Source of the DNA: Lentisphaeria bacterium UBA1776
GTDB taxonomy: Bacteria > Verrucomicrobiota > Lentisphaeria > Victivallales > Victivallaceae
DNA length: 27,071 nt
Direction: 5' to 3'
Assembly: GCA_002314605.1 (NCBI GenBank)
Contig: DCGO01000034.1
Location: 1-27,071, forward strand
The notes beneath the pieces are model-generated. The model did not search any database and was not told where the DNA came from. It worked only from the letters and a program-made list of their open reading frames with translations. This document shows, one piece after another, positions 1 to 7,080 of the stretch; the stretch's first letter is position 1; every line of letters starts with the position of its first letter. The position numbers and the translations under genes are program-made.

Positions 1-84
1 AAGACTACGACCTTGATAGGATGGATGTGTAAGCACAGCAATGTGTTCAGCTTACCATTACTAATCAGCCGTGAGGCTTAACCA
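1..84 (+). rRNA. 23S ribosomal RNA, 3' end (partial)
   Basis: The first bases match the conserved 3' terminus of bacterial 23S rRNA: GTGTGTAAGCACAGCAATG, then CTTACCATTACTAATCAGCC and GTGAGGCTTAACC, the last helix before the mature end. Only about the last 84 bases are present; the rest lies upstream of the window. The exact 3' end is uncertain by a few bases and is set by analogy with the E. coli end (…GGCTTAACCTT). A long hairpin that would be a processing substrate begins immediately after it. Confidence 0.95.
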
Positions 85-125
85 CCTTTTTTCTCAGCGA
101 TCGTTTCGATCATTGAGAAAAAGGT
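84..125 (+). other. Post-23S processing hairpin
   Basis: An inverted repeat begins directly at the 23S end. The arm at 88-96 (T-run plus CTCA) pairs with 114-122 (TGAG plus A-run), and an inner arm GATCG (99-103) pairs with CGATC (107-111) around a TTT loop. Its placement suggests an rRNA-processing stem (RNase III type) rather than a terminator, because no U-run follows and the 5S gene lies downstream. A second small stem, GCTCTT (131-136) with AAGAGC (142-147), follows. The role is inferred; the pairing is visible. Confidence 0.6.
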
Positions 126-205
126 CACTGGCTCTTGATATAAGAGCTTATGCCTCGCCAATGCTGCGGAATCGACCGATGGACATTTTCTTTATTGTGA
201 TTTTT

Positions 206-321
206 TTCCGGTGCTCATAGCGGAGTTGAAACACTCGTTCCCTTCCCGAACACGACAGTTAAGGACTCCAGCGGCGATGGTACTGTACATTTGACTATGG
301 GAGAGTAGCACGGTGCCGGGA
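206..321 (+). rRNA. rrf: 5S ribosomal RNA
   Basis: This is a complete 5S rRNA gene of about 116 bases. Conserved 5S landmarks are present: GCGGAGTTGAAACACTCGTT, CCCGAACACGACAGTTAAG and ACTATGGGAGAGTAGCACG. The terminal helix I closes between TTCCGGTGC (206-214) and the 3' segment ending GGTGCCGGGA (312-321), which sets the ends. It lies about 120 bases after the 23S gene with no tRNA between, and a rho-independent terminator follows ten bases later, so this is the distal end of a 23S-5S rRNA operon. Confidence 0.95.
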
Positions 322-330
322 ATCTTTTTA

Positions 331-367
331 CCTCTGGTTGGTTTCGCACCCGATCAGAGGTTTTTTT
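331..367 (+). terminator. Rho-independent terminator of the rRNA operon
   Basis: CCTCTG (331-336) pairs with CAGAGG (355-360), extended by GTTGG with CCGAT, around a TTTCGC-containing loop. A run of seven T follows directly (361-367). Position right after the 5S gene and the U-run give a confident plus-strand terminator. In the reverse direction no U-run follows the stem, so it is unlikely to end the polysaccharide operon coming from the right. Confidence 0.9.
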
Positions 368-388
368 ATGCCCGGAAACGAGGGGCAG

Positions 389-550
389 GCCAGGCGGCCA
401 GGGCGGCAGGGAAATGATGGTAAGAGCGTCGGACCGGGTAGTGTCCGAGATTTTGCGCACATTTGATTCTGACGGATTACAGAATCACGTGCCAGGCGGC
501 CAGGGCGGCAGGGAAATGATGCTAAGAGTGTCAGACGTGTCGGACACTAC
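389..550. repeat. Tandem pair of 46-bp direct repeats with flanking inverted repeat
   Basis: Two near-identical segments at 389-434 and 491-536 (102 bases apart) both begin GCCAGGCGGCCAGGGCGGCA and end with a TAAGAG-N-GTC-N-GAC element; I count three mismatches. Just after each copy comes half of an 11-bp inverted repeat, GTAGTGTCCGA (438-448) and TCGGACACTAC (540-550). Each copy can also form its own hairpin: TCGGAC…GTCCGA after copy 1, and AGTGTC…GACACT after copy 2. There is no coding potential I believe. The patch sits between an rRNA operon and the 3' end of the polysaccharide cluster. It could be a dispersed intergenic repeat or MITE-like remnant; no transposase is seen. Confidence 0.75.
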
Positions 551-568
551 TTAAATAAATCTATTACC

Positions 569-1093
569 TTAAAAAAGTTTTGCGTAACAATCAGCGATCC
601 GCTTCCACGTATAACGCCGTTGTGCAATCTCCTGCATTGACTTTCCAATGGCAATGCGCTCCTCGTCGGACGTCTCGGTGCAAAGCCGCCGCAACGCTTC
701 CGGTGTGTCAAAGTACATGGCCTTGTTTTCCGTGGTCTCGCGGTTGAAGTTCACATCGTACGCAATCACGGGCAGTCCCCAATACATCGCCTCCACCAAA
801 GATGGATTGGTCCCGCCGCAGGAGTGCCCGTGCAAATAGAAGGTACACTGGGAACGGAGCTTGTTCAAGCGTTCTTTCTCGTAAATCGGCGAGAGAAGAT
901 GATAATCCGGCAATTTGCTATATTTTTGGAACAGATCACGACCGTATGAGCTGAATTTCCAGTTGCCGACAATCACCAACGGCATCTCCGGATGCTCGGA
1001 AAACGCCTCCAGGATCAGGTGAAGATTGTTTTCGGGTTCAATGCGGCACACCGTGAAAGCATACGGTCTGTTAAGAAAGGGATACTCTTCCAT
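569..1093 (-). CDS. Glycosyltransferase family 4, C-terminal half (split DUF1972-type gene)
   Basis: This 174-residue ORF is the nucleotide-sugar-binding half of a GT-B glycosyltransferase. It opens with YAFTVCRIEPENNLHLILEA, the usual start of the GT4 C-terminal Rossmann domain, and carries the GT4 donor-site pattern GTNPSLVEAMYWGLPVIAYD near residues 93-112. It lacks the N-terminal acceptor domain, which is the preceding ORF (1093-1632) in another frame. The two overlap as TAATG: the first ORF's stop shares bases with this ATG. The summed coding length (1064 bases) becomes a normal single gene of about 354 residues if one base is added. It is therefore either a frameshifted gene or a translationally coupled pair. 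It is the last gene of the cluster, and I see no convincing terminator for it. Confidence 0.85.
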   Translation of the reverse strand: MEEYPFLNRPYAFTVCRIEPENNLHLILEAFSEHPEMPLVIVGNWKFSSYGRDLFQKYSKLPDYHLLSPIYEKERLNKLRSQCTFYLHGHSCGGTNPSLVEAMYWGLPVIAYDVNFNRETTENKAMYFDTPEALRRLCTETSDEERIAIGKSMQEIAQRRYTWKRIADCYAKLF

Positions 1094-1632
1094 TATTTCA
1101 CCAGAGGTTGGGAGTCAGCGCCGTATTCGATCAACTGACAATCCTTGTGATAAGTATTCCGGACGTAATCCACGATGACCTGATTGTCACCGATCACGGT
1201 ATCTGAAAATTTTACTGCGCATTTTTCTGCAAAACGCAGATACCAGCGGGCGAATATCGACCATTTGGCCCGGCGCCACTCGATGCCATCGATGTTGCAG
1301 ACGATTTTTTTGCGGAAGCCGCAAAGACGCAGCAATATCAACAGCGGGCATCCGCCTACCCCAAGGATCAGCAGCGTGTCCGCGTGAAACGCAGCATGGA
1401 GAATCGACAGCATGTCGTAAGGAACGCTGGTAATGCCGTTTGCGTGCAGAGGCATATATTTCAGATTGACTTTACCGATTTTGGCCGGATGCTCTTTGAA
1501 GGCCGACTTCTGGCAATAGACTGTGAACTCGAACTGGTCCCATAACTGCTGGACCAACTGTTCCACAAGGCTCTCGAACCCGCCATAACAGGCAGGCAGA
1601 CCAACCGTTCCTATGATCGCAACTTTTTTCAA
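1093..1632 (-). CDS. Glycosyltransferase, DUF1972/GT4 N-terminal half (split gene)
   Basis: This 179-residue ORF begins KKVAIIGTVGLPACYGGFES, the signature of the DUF1972 domain found at the N-terminus of rhamnosyltransferase-type GT4 enzymes in capsule and O-antigen clusters. It continues through CNIDGIEWRRAKWSIFARW to LIEYGAD, the point where such proteins normally run into the second Rossmann domain. Here a TAA stops the frame seven codons later, and the C-terminal half resumes in the next ORF. The frame of the second half stays open back to about position 1116, so a single-base indel between about 1092 and 1118 would restore one protein. It starts nine bases after the upstream GT4 gene, consistent with an operon. 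Sugar specificity cannot be read from sequence. Confidence 0.85.
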   Translation of the reverse strand: MKKVAIIGTVGLPACYGGFESLVEQLVQQLWDQFEFTVYCQKSAFKEHPAKIGKVNLKYMPLHANGITSVPYDMLSILHAAFHADTLLILGVGGCPLLILLRLCGFRKKIVCNIDGIEWRRAKWSIFARWYLRFAEKCAVKFSDTVIGDNQVIVDYVRNTYHKDCQLIEYGADSQPLVK

Positions 1633-1641
1633 TTTACTGCC

Positions 1642-2961
1642 TCATGCTCCACGGTAAAATTCTCTCATTGCCGAGAGATGTTCACCCATTGAAACAAAAT
1701 GTTTCTGCTTGCAAAGCTTCTGCTTCTCAAGCAGCACCGCTGCCGTATCGGAAAGAACGTCCCGCAATTTCATCAACAAACCTTCCTTTCCTGCAAAGAT
1801 CCATTGTTCATCGACCAATATCTTCGCCCCGACCTTATCGGAGCACAGTACCGGCACTCCCGCACAAAGTGCCTCCGCAACGACAAAACCGAACGTTTCG
1901 TCCCACAAACTCGGCACGAGCAGGAGATCCGCGTCCCGCAGGATCGCCCACTCCTGATCCCCCTGAAAAGATCCGTGATAAGTCACGGAGTCAGAGTTCA
2001 CGCCTTCACAACCGTGGACGTCCAAATGCCACCGGACCAGTCCTTCGGAGTGCAACTGCCGCAGGACCTCCAACAGCATCGGCAGGCCCTTGTAAGGCTT
2101 TGCCGGACCGATAAAGACCAACCGCAAAGGCTCATGAACGACCACCTTCTCCGGACGGTAATCTGCGATCCCGCCATGGGTAATCGCAAGGACCTCGCCG
2201 GAACTTCCCGGAAGCGCATCCGAAAAGATCGCCTGCGTCACCGGACTGTTAAAGTGTAGTTTATCACACTTTTGAAATAATGCAAGGTAATGTTCCCGTA
2301 ATTTTTCAAAAGATTTGACGGAAACCCTATCCGGTGCGGCTTCCGTGTACACGGGTTCATGTCTTCTGTGCAAAAATTTTTTCGGCAGAAGCAGCAGAGA
2401 TTTCAGGCGGATCAGCGTCTCCGCATTCCGCAACTCCAGATAGCGTTCGGAAGGTGCGCGGCGGTTGCAGAAAGAGCATGCTTCGTCGGAAGCCCCCTGA
2501 CAAACAGTTCCATCCTCTTTCAGGCGGTTCACCATTGGACACAGTCCGAAGTAATCATGGGTCGTATAGATGATCTTCGTCCCGTGCGCCTTTGCAATCG
2601 GCAGAAGTTCCTCCGGGAACCCCATCCACGTATGGATATGGAACACTTCCGGACGAACGCATTGCAAAAACCTTTCGATCTCATCTCCGGAAAGTTCTTT
2701 CGCCGGATCCAGGATCATTTGCGGCTCTCTGATCCCCTCCAGTACCGGTACGCATCGTCCGCCGGTCAGGGAAAAGCACCGCACTCCGCCGTGTGTTCCG
2801 GTCTCGTGTATCTTTGCCCGCTTCTGCGGAAACAGACTGCCATTGGGATACAGGGCGAAAACCTCGTCACCGGCCTTGGCTTGCGCCATCGCCAGATCCG
2901 CGGCATACCGGTTGAGCCCTCCCTGCCGGTGAAATCCTAAAAAGTAGTGCAGAATACGCAT
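1642..2961 (-). CDS. Glycosyltransferase family 4
   Basis: A complete 439-residue GT-B glycosyltransferase, predicted cytoplasmic or membrane-peripheral, adding a sugar to the lipid-linked repeat unit. The N-terminal domain starts RILHYFLGFHRQGGLNRYA, with a glycine-rich acceptor loop, and later shows HIHTWMGFPEELLPIAKAHG and TTHDYFGLCPMVN followed by a Cys cluster (C-x-G…C-x-F-C), a pattern common in wall and capsule GT4 enzymes. The C-terminal domain has LRLVFIGPAKPYKGLPMLLE and the E-x7-E donor motif in DETFGFVVAEALCAGVPVL near residue 360. The gene is intact and of normal length. It sits between the gutted acetyltransferase upstream and the split GT4 downstream, all on the same strand with short gaps. 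Confidence 0.9.
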   Translation of the reverse strand: MRILHYFLGFHRQGGLNRYAADLAMAQAKAGDEVFALYPNGSLFPQKRAKIHETGTHGGVRCFSLTGGRCVPVLEGIREPQMILDPAKELSGDEIERFLQCVRPEVFHIHTWMGFPEELLPIAKAHGTKIIYTTHDYFGLCPMVNRLKEDGTVCQGASDEACSFCNRRAPSERYLELRNAETLIRLKSLLLLPKKFLHRRHEPVYTEAAPDRVSVKSFEKLREHYLALFQKCDKLHFNSPVTQAIFSDALPGSSGEVLAITHGGIADYRPEKVVVHEPLRLVFIGPAKPYKGLPMLLEVLRQLHSEGLVRWHLDVHGCEGVNSDSVTYHGSFQGDQEWAILRDADLLLVPSLWDETFGFVVAEALCAGVPVLCSDKVGAKILVDEQWIFAGKEGLLMKLRDVLSDTAAVLLEKQKLCKQKHFVSMGEHLSAMREFYRGA

Positions 2962-2976
2962 AGATAAAAAACAAAC

Positions 2977-3318
2977 TCAATTCAAATAGAGCGAAACCAT
3001 TTCCTTGCCATTGGCATTTATGACACGTCCCGGATTGCCGACAACGACAGAATTATCTGGAATATTTTTAACGACAACAGTTCCGGCCCCAATCATGCCG
3101 GTTTTATATGAAAGATGCCGGAAAAAGAACAAGGTCAAATAATAAGTACCAAACCCCTTTAGAAACTTTGTGTTCAAATATTGGCAAAGACGAAGCCAAA
3201 ACATAAATTTCGTATTAAAATTAAAAAAAATCTTTCTCAAATAACTTGTACCGCCTCCCATGCTTTGGGAAGTACAATCATCTCTGCGAACCGCATTAAC
3301 GAAATCGTGGAAAGTCAT
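2977..3318 (-). pseudogene. Hexapeptide-repeat acetyltransferase with internal deletion
   Basis: The 113-residue reading frame joins two ends of a serine-acetyltransferase-like, left-handed beta-helix O-acetyltransferase. Residues 1 to about 75 match the N-terminal region of such capsule enzymes (MTFHDFVNAVRRD, then KFMFWLRLCQYLNTKFLKG and RHLSYKTG). The text then jumps directly to MIGAGTVVVKNIPDNSVVVG, the last coil and the NP-G-RVI tail. The middle hexapeptide coils with the catalytic His, typically some 70 residues, are absent although the frame is kept. Full-length relatives are usually 170-190 residues. It most likely makes no active enzyme. It is also one of the AT-richest stretches of the cluster. 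A very short acyltransferase variant is the alternative, but losing the active-site coil argues against function. Confidence 0.75.
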
Positions 3319-3376
3319 CGCAAAACAACCTCTTTTCTGTGGAAGATTTTTCGTTCGCTCTCTTTATATTGGTCAG

Positions 3377-5797
3377 TTATTGAAAAAGTTTCACGCTTCG
3401 CAACTGAAATGACTGGCCCGGATTCCCGGCAAAACGGAGTGAAAACCTTTTATTTTGCACATTCACCTTTAAGGCGGCCTCCTGTTTGCCGGGAAGCGGA
3501 GGAAACATAGCCGCATTTTTACCGGAGGAAACGCTCAGGCGTTCCCCCTTGGGATTGACGGAAACAGCACAAACCAGCGGTTTGTTCTGATTATACTCAA
3601 CGCCCGTGGGGATCATCAATGAGTATTCCCTGAAACCTTCTGCGTTTAAGGTCCCGGATAGTTCCTTCTTATCAATACTCACGGAGCAAAGATTTTGTTT
3701 CCCTGACAATAAAAGGGCGCTCTGTTCCAGCGTCTGAATGTTCAACATCCAATTATGAAGCAGATGTTTTTCTCCGATTGCGAAAACGACGACTTTGGTA
3801 CCTCTCAAATATTTTTCCGGATCGTTGAAAAGTTCCTGAATAAAGAGCACGAGCGGTCCGGCTCCGCCAGTTTGTCTCCAGTGCGCGATCTTTATCCCTG
3901 TTTTGGCGGTCAACAGGGTGGGAAAAGAGTCGGGATAATTCATCGGGGTCTCGCTGAACGAATTTCCAACGACCAGGACGGGGCCTCTCTCCTGCGTGGC
4001 AAGCTCCGTGCCCTGATAAAAGACCTGCCGGCAGCGATAGACAGAACCGGGCTGATTGTTTCCGATATCGCAATTTTCCGGGAATGCCATCGTCGGGTCG
4101 GATCCGTAGGCATGGGGACTCCACCTATACGAAATATCCCTAGTATCCAAATCGGCAGGGATCTGAAACCGCTTCAGTTTTTCGGCGCATAGATCGGTCA
4201 GGATATCCTGTGTCGTGTCGGACGGATGATCGTTCCCATTAAAAAAGAACGCCCATGGATAACGGTTATAGTTCTGTACTATGGCATCGGAACCATACAC
4301 CGCCTCGATCCCGCTTTCCAGCAGTTGTTTCACGATCTCTGCGTTTCTGAAGTCCGGAACACGCCTGAAATCACGATTGATGACTCTCGCGGAAATATCA
4401 TACATATCCGGCACAAGAGACACGATCAACTGGCAACCATTCGCAGCAAGGCAGTCCCGCAGTGCGATAAGGGACCTGACGTTTTCCGAAGATACTCTCT
4501 GCTCCCCTGAATTCAAGTCATATTTTTCCGGTAATTCCCAGAACGACCCGTCCATGTTGCGCCATACGCGAACGGGCAATTTCAATTTTCTCCAGCCGTT
4601 TGAAGTTCTCCTGTTTCTTCCCGGCAGATCGGAATCCGCATTTTGTTTCCAAGCAGCCGCAAATTCTTTTTGAAGCGATTTCCTCTTCTCCGCAGGATAC
4701 TGCGCCAGCCGGGCATTGATTTTCTCCAAATCTTTCCTGATGACGGTCTGCTGTTCCTGAATGGCGGACGGCTCAAGAGGATGATTGATCTCCCGCGTCG
4801 AGAGGGGAATGTACTGTTGCGATTCAAAGCGGACGCTGTTCTCCGTTGATATGGGGGAAGAAACGTATTTCCGGATGTACACTCCTCCATCCGCGTAATA
4901 GCTGGCCAGCGTGAATAAATTCAGATCATCGGCCTGCTGGATCATCTGTTCCGAAGAAGAAAGAGCATGATAAGGCCGGATCAGCAGCCGTATGTGATCC
5001 CCGGTCTTCAATTTTGCGGAGGGGAGATATTTCCGATTGCGGAACCCTTCCACGACTAATGCGACTTCCTGCGGACAGGAACTCCCGGCAAGAATGCCGT
5101 TTCCCCGGAATTTGCAGACAAAACGGCAATCGGCGTAATCGGCCGTAGTCGCCGGCGGCAATTGGGAATGTTCCACGATGGTGCCTTCGACGAGAGTTTT
5201 ATTGGCAGGCAACTGATTTGCGGCCTTGTGCAGGGAGACGTGTTGAATGATCAAATCGCCACTGACTCCCAGACGGACGGAAAAATTCGGAAATCCTTTC
5301 GTCAGGGAGAACGGGAAAACGATTTCTTTCTCCTCTCCCGGTTTGATTTCCGTGCTTCCGACTTGTTCCGGACCGGAAACGACGATCCCCGAACGATCGA
5401 TCTGTGCGGAGATACTGGCCGCATTGGTTTTGCTTTTTGCCGGTGCTTTTACTTTGATCCGGATCTCAAACTCTGAAACGTCAGGTTTGATCAGATTACG
5501 GCTCTGAAACCACAACTGCCGCGTGGATACAATATGAAACCCTTCCTCATCGCATTCATAAAAAATATCATCGAAAGAGCAATTCGGGGGGAATAAATAA
5601 TATGCAATGTACCAGTTTTGGGGAATTTTCAACTTAAAATAGTCATAATTGATATAGTTTCCTCGAGGCTGAATATTCTGCGGTACGGCAATGTTCATTT
5701 CCTCACTGAAAACCGTCTCCGGCGTAAAAACGGCATCTATCTCCGCACCGGACAAATGAACGGCGAGTAGAATGAAAATGAAAGGAATTCTCCGCAT
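3377..5797 (-). CDS. Secreted AlgX/AlgJ-like SGNH hydrolase-fold protein
   Basis: A large exported protein of about 806 residues. A signal peptide is clear (MRRIPFIFILLAVHLSG, then AEID). Residues about 20-380 look like beta-sandwich regions. From about 440 the protein resembles the AlgX/AlgJ SGNH domain that O-acetylates polysaccharides in the periplasm: NVRSLIALRDCLAANGCQLI, LVPDMYDIS, a possible Asp-His motif NDHPSD near 525, and the nucleophile loop VLVVGNSFSE near 613. A further beta-rich tail of about 110 residues follows. The start could be GTG at 5803 or ATG at 5797; the upstream GT4 stop (5800-5802) lies between them, so the genes overlap or abut. I infer acetylation of the cluster's glycan. 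No membrane O-acyltransferase donor partner (AlgI type) is in the window. Confidence 0.75.
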   Translation of the reverse strand: MRRIPFIFILLAVHLSGAEIDAVFTPETVFSEEMNIAVPQNIQPRGNYINYDYFKLKIPQNWYIAYYLFPPNCSFDDIFYECDEEGFHIVSTRQLWFQSRNLIKPDVSEFEIRIKVKAPAKSKTNAASISAQIDRSGIVVSGPEQVGSTEIKPGEEKEIVFPFSLTKGFPNFSVRLGVSGDLIIQHVSLHKAANQLPANKTLVEGTIVEHSQLPPATTADYADCRFVCKFRGNGILAGSSCPQEVALVVEGFRNRKYLPSAKLKTGDHIRLLIRPYHALSSSEQMIQQADDLNLFTLASYYADGGVYIRKYVSSPISTENSVRFESQQYIPLSTREINHPLEPSAIQEQQTVIRKDLEKINARLAQYPAEKRKSLQKEFAAAWKQNADSDLPGRNRRTSNGWRKLKLPVRVWRNMDGSFWELPEKYDLNSGEQRVSSENVRSLIALRDCLAANGCQLIVSLVPDMYDISARVINRDFRRVPDFRNAEIVKQLLESGIEAVYGSDAIVQNYNRYPWAFFFNGNDHPSDTTQDILTDLCAEKLKRFQIPADLDTRDISYRWSPHAYGSDPTMAFPENCDIGNNQPGSVYRCRQVFYQGTELATQERGPVLVVGNSFSETPMNYPDSFPTLLTAKTGIKIAHWRQTGGAGPLVLFIQELFNDPEKYLRGTKVVVFAIGEKHLLHNWMLNIQTLEQSALLLSGKQNLCSVSIDKKELSGTLNAEGFREYSLMIPTGVEYNQNKPLVCAVSVNPKGERLSVSSGKNAAMFPPLPGKQEAALKVNVQNKRFSLRFAGNPGQSFQLRSVKLFQ

Positions 5798-5799
5798 GA

Positions 5800-7080
5800 T
5801 CACTTTCTACCGCTGTAATTGGCGATCGCCAGGTCGTATTGGCGGTTGAAAAATTTATGCCGCTCGTCAAAGGAATAGTTGTGCGCCCTCTGCAACGTCT
5901 GGTATGAAAGTTTTTTCAGAAGTTCCCGATCAGACGCCAGCCTTTCGATCGCAGCCGCAAAATCCTGCGGCATCCGCTCGAAATCGGTGAGCGGAACCAT
6001 GATGCCCGCCTGATCGGACACCGTATCGTGCATTCCGCACGTATCGAAGCAGATCGTCGGAACCCCGTTGCACATGGCTTCCAGAACGACCGTGGGATTG
6101 CCTTCAAACAGGCTGCTGAGCAACTGGATATGCGCCTTTTGCCACAATTGAAGCACTTCGCGGCGCTCGATCTGGCCGTGCCATTCGATGCGGTCGTCGA
6201 GTTTAAGTTCCGATGCAAGCGCTTTGAACTGATTCTCCAGCGGCCCCGAACCGACGACGTGAAGTTTGAAATGAATCTTTTCCCGAAGCAAGGCAAGCGC
6301 ATGCAGAACGGTCTGCAGATTTTTCGCTCCATTCAACTTGCCGCACCAGAAAAACTCCAGACAGTCACAGTTGAAATCCCGGGTCGCAAGCACGTTTTCA
6401 TTGATTTCAGCGGCAAAGATCCCGTTTTCCGGCAGGTAATCGACCTTCCGCCGATACAGCGCCTCAATGAGTTGCTGATTCAGGGACGTCGCGGCCAACA
6501 GCACGTCGGCACGCCGGATCGCTTTGCGTACCCGCGCACTTCTGCGCTGGCAGCAGTTGATCAGGTTGCGCATTCTGTATTTGAAGGCCGCTTTACGGGG
6601 CAGAAGCGAGATGCAGACGTCAGGCATATTGTAAAATCCGCTGGTCGGTCCCCACATGTACGGGATATCTAATTTCCAGAGATACCCGGGCTCCCGATAG
6701 CCGATCGGACCGAGAAAGTGGACCAAATCGTAATGATCTTTTGTCAAAAGTCCCTTGACCAGATGATAGAGCTGACGGTGCCAGACGTGGTAGGCGAGAT
6801 AGTGGGCCCAACCCCATATTTTGTGCCGGTTCGGATAATTCAGAAGGTTCGCGAACCGGGACGGTGCCAACGGGATCAGGGTCACGTTCTGCGGATACTT
6901 CAGAAGTTTGTAATATTCCTCCGTATCATCAAAGTCCCCCATATATTTGCCGTTGACCCCATAGATCACGGTCAAATGATTATCCTGCGACATGGAATTC
7001 ACGTAATTCCACGCCACGGAATATTCGGAACCGCGGTACGGAGAAAACTGATAAGCGATGACGATGATTTTCTTATTCAT
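5800..7080 (-). CDS. Glycosyltransferase family 4
   Basis: An intact 426-residue GT-B enzyme. It opens with KKIIVIAYQFSPYRGSEYSV, the N-terminal glycine-rich strand-loop of GT4 proteins. The C-terminal domain shows FFWCGKLNGAKNLQTVLHAL, LHVVGSGPLENQFKAL and the donor-site E-x7-E element FEGNPTVVLEAMCNGVPTI near residue 335. The conserved WGPTSGFYNMP region around residue 145 is seen in capsular galactosyl- and mannosyl-transferases, but I cannot assign a sugar. Its ATG overlaps the last codons of the upstream gene by eight bases, and its stop overlaps the start region of the AlgX-like gene, so translation is probably coupled. Confidence 0.9.
   Translation of the reverse strand: MNKKIIVIAYQFSPYRGSEYSVAWNYVNSMSQDNHLTVIYGVNGKYMGDFDDTEEYYKLLKYPQNVTLIPLAPSRFANLLNYPNRHKIWGWAHYLAYHVWHRQLYHLVKGLLTKDHYDLVHFLGPIGYREPGYLWKLDIPYMWGPTSGFYNMPDVCISLLPRKAAFKYRMRNLINCCQRRSARVRKAIRRADVLLAATSLNQQLIEALYRRKVDYLPENGIFAAEINENVLATRDFNCDCLEFFWCGKLNGAKNLQTVLHALALLREKIHFKLHVVGSGPLENQFKALASELKLDDRIEWHGQIERREVLQLWQKAHIQLLSSLFEGNPTVVLEAMCNGVPTICFDTCGMHDTVSDQAGIMVPLTDFERMPQDFAAAIERLASDRELLKKLSYQTLQRAHNYSFDERHKFFNRQYDLAIANYSGRK

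Noticed and set aside
215..460. An open frame on the minus strand over the 5S gene and first repeat copy
   Set aside because: It overlaps a certain rRNA gene and its terminator and has no protein-like character.
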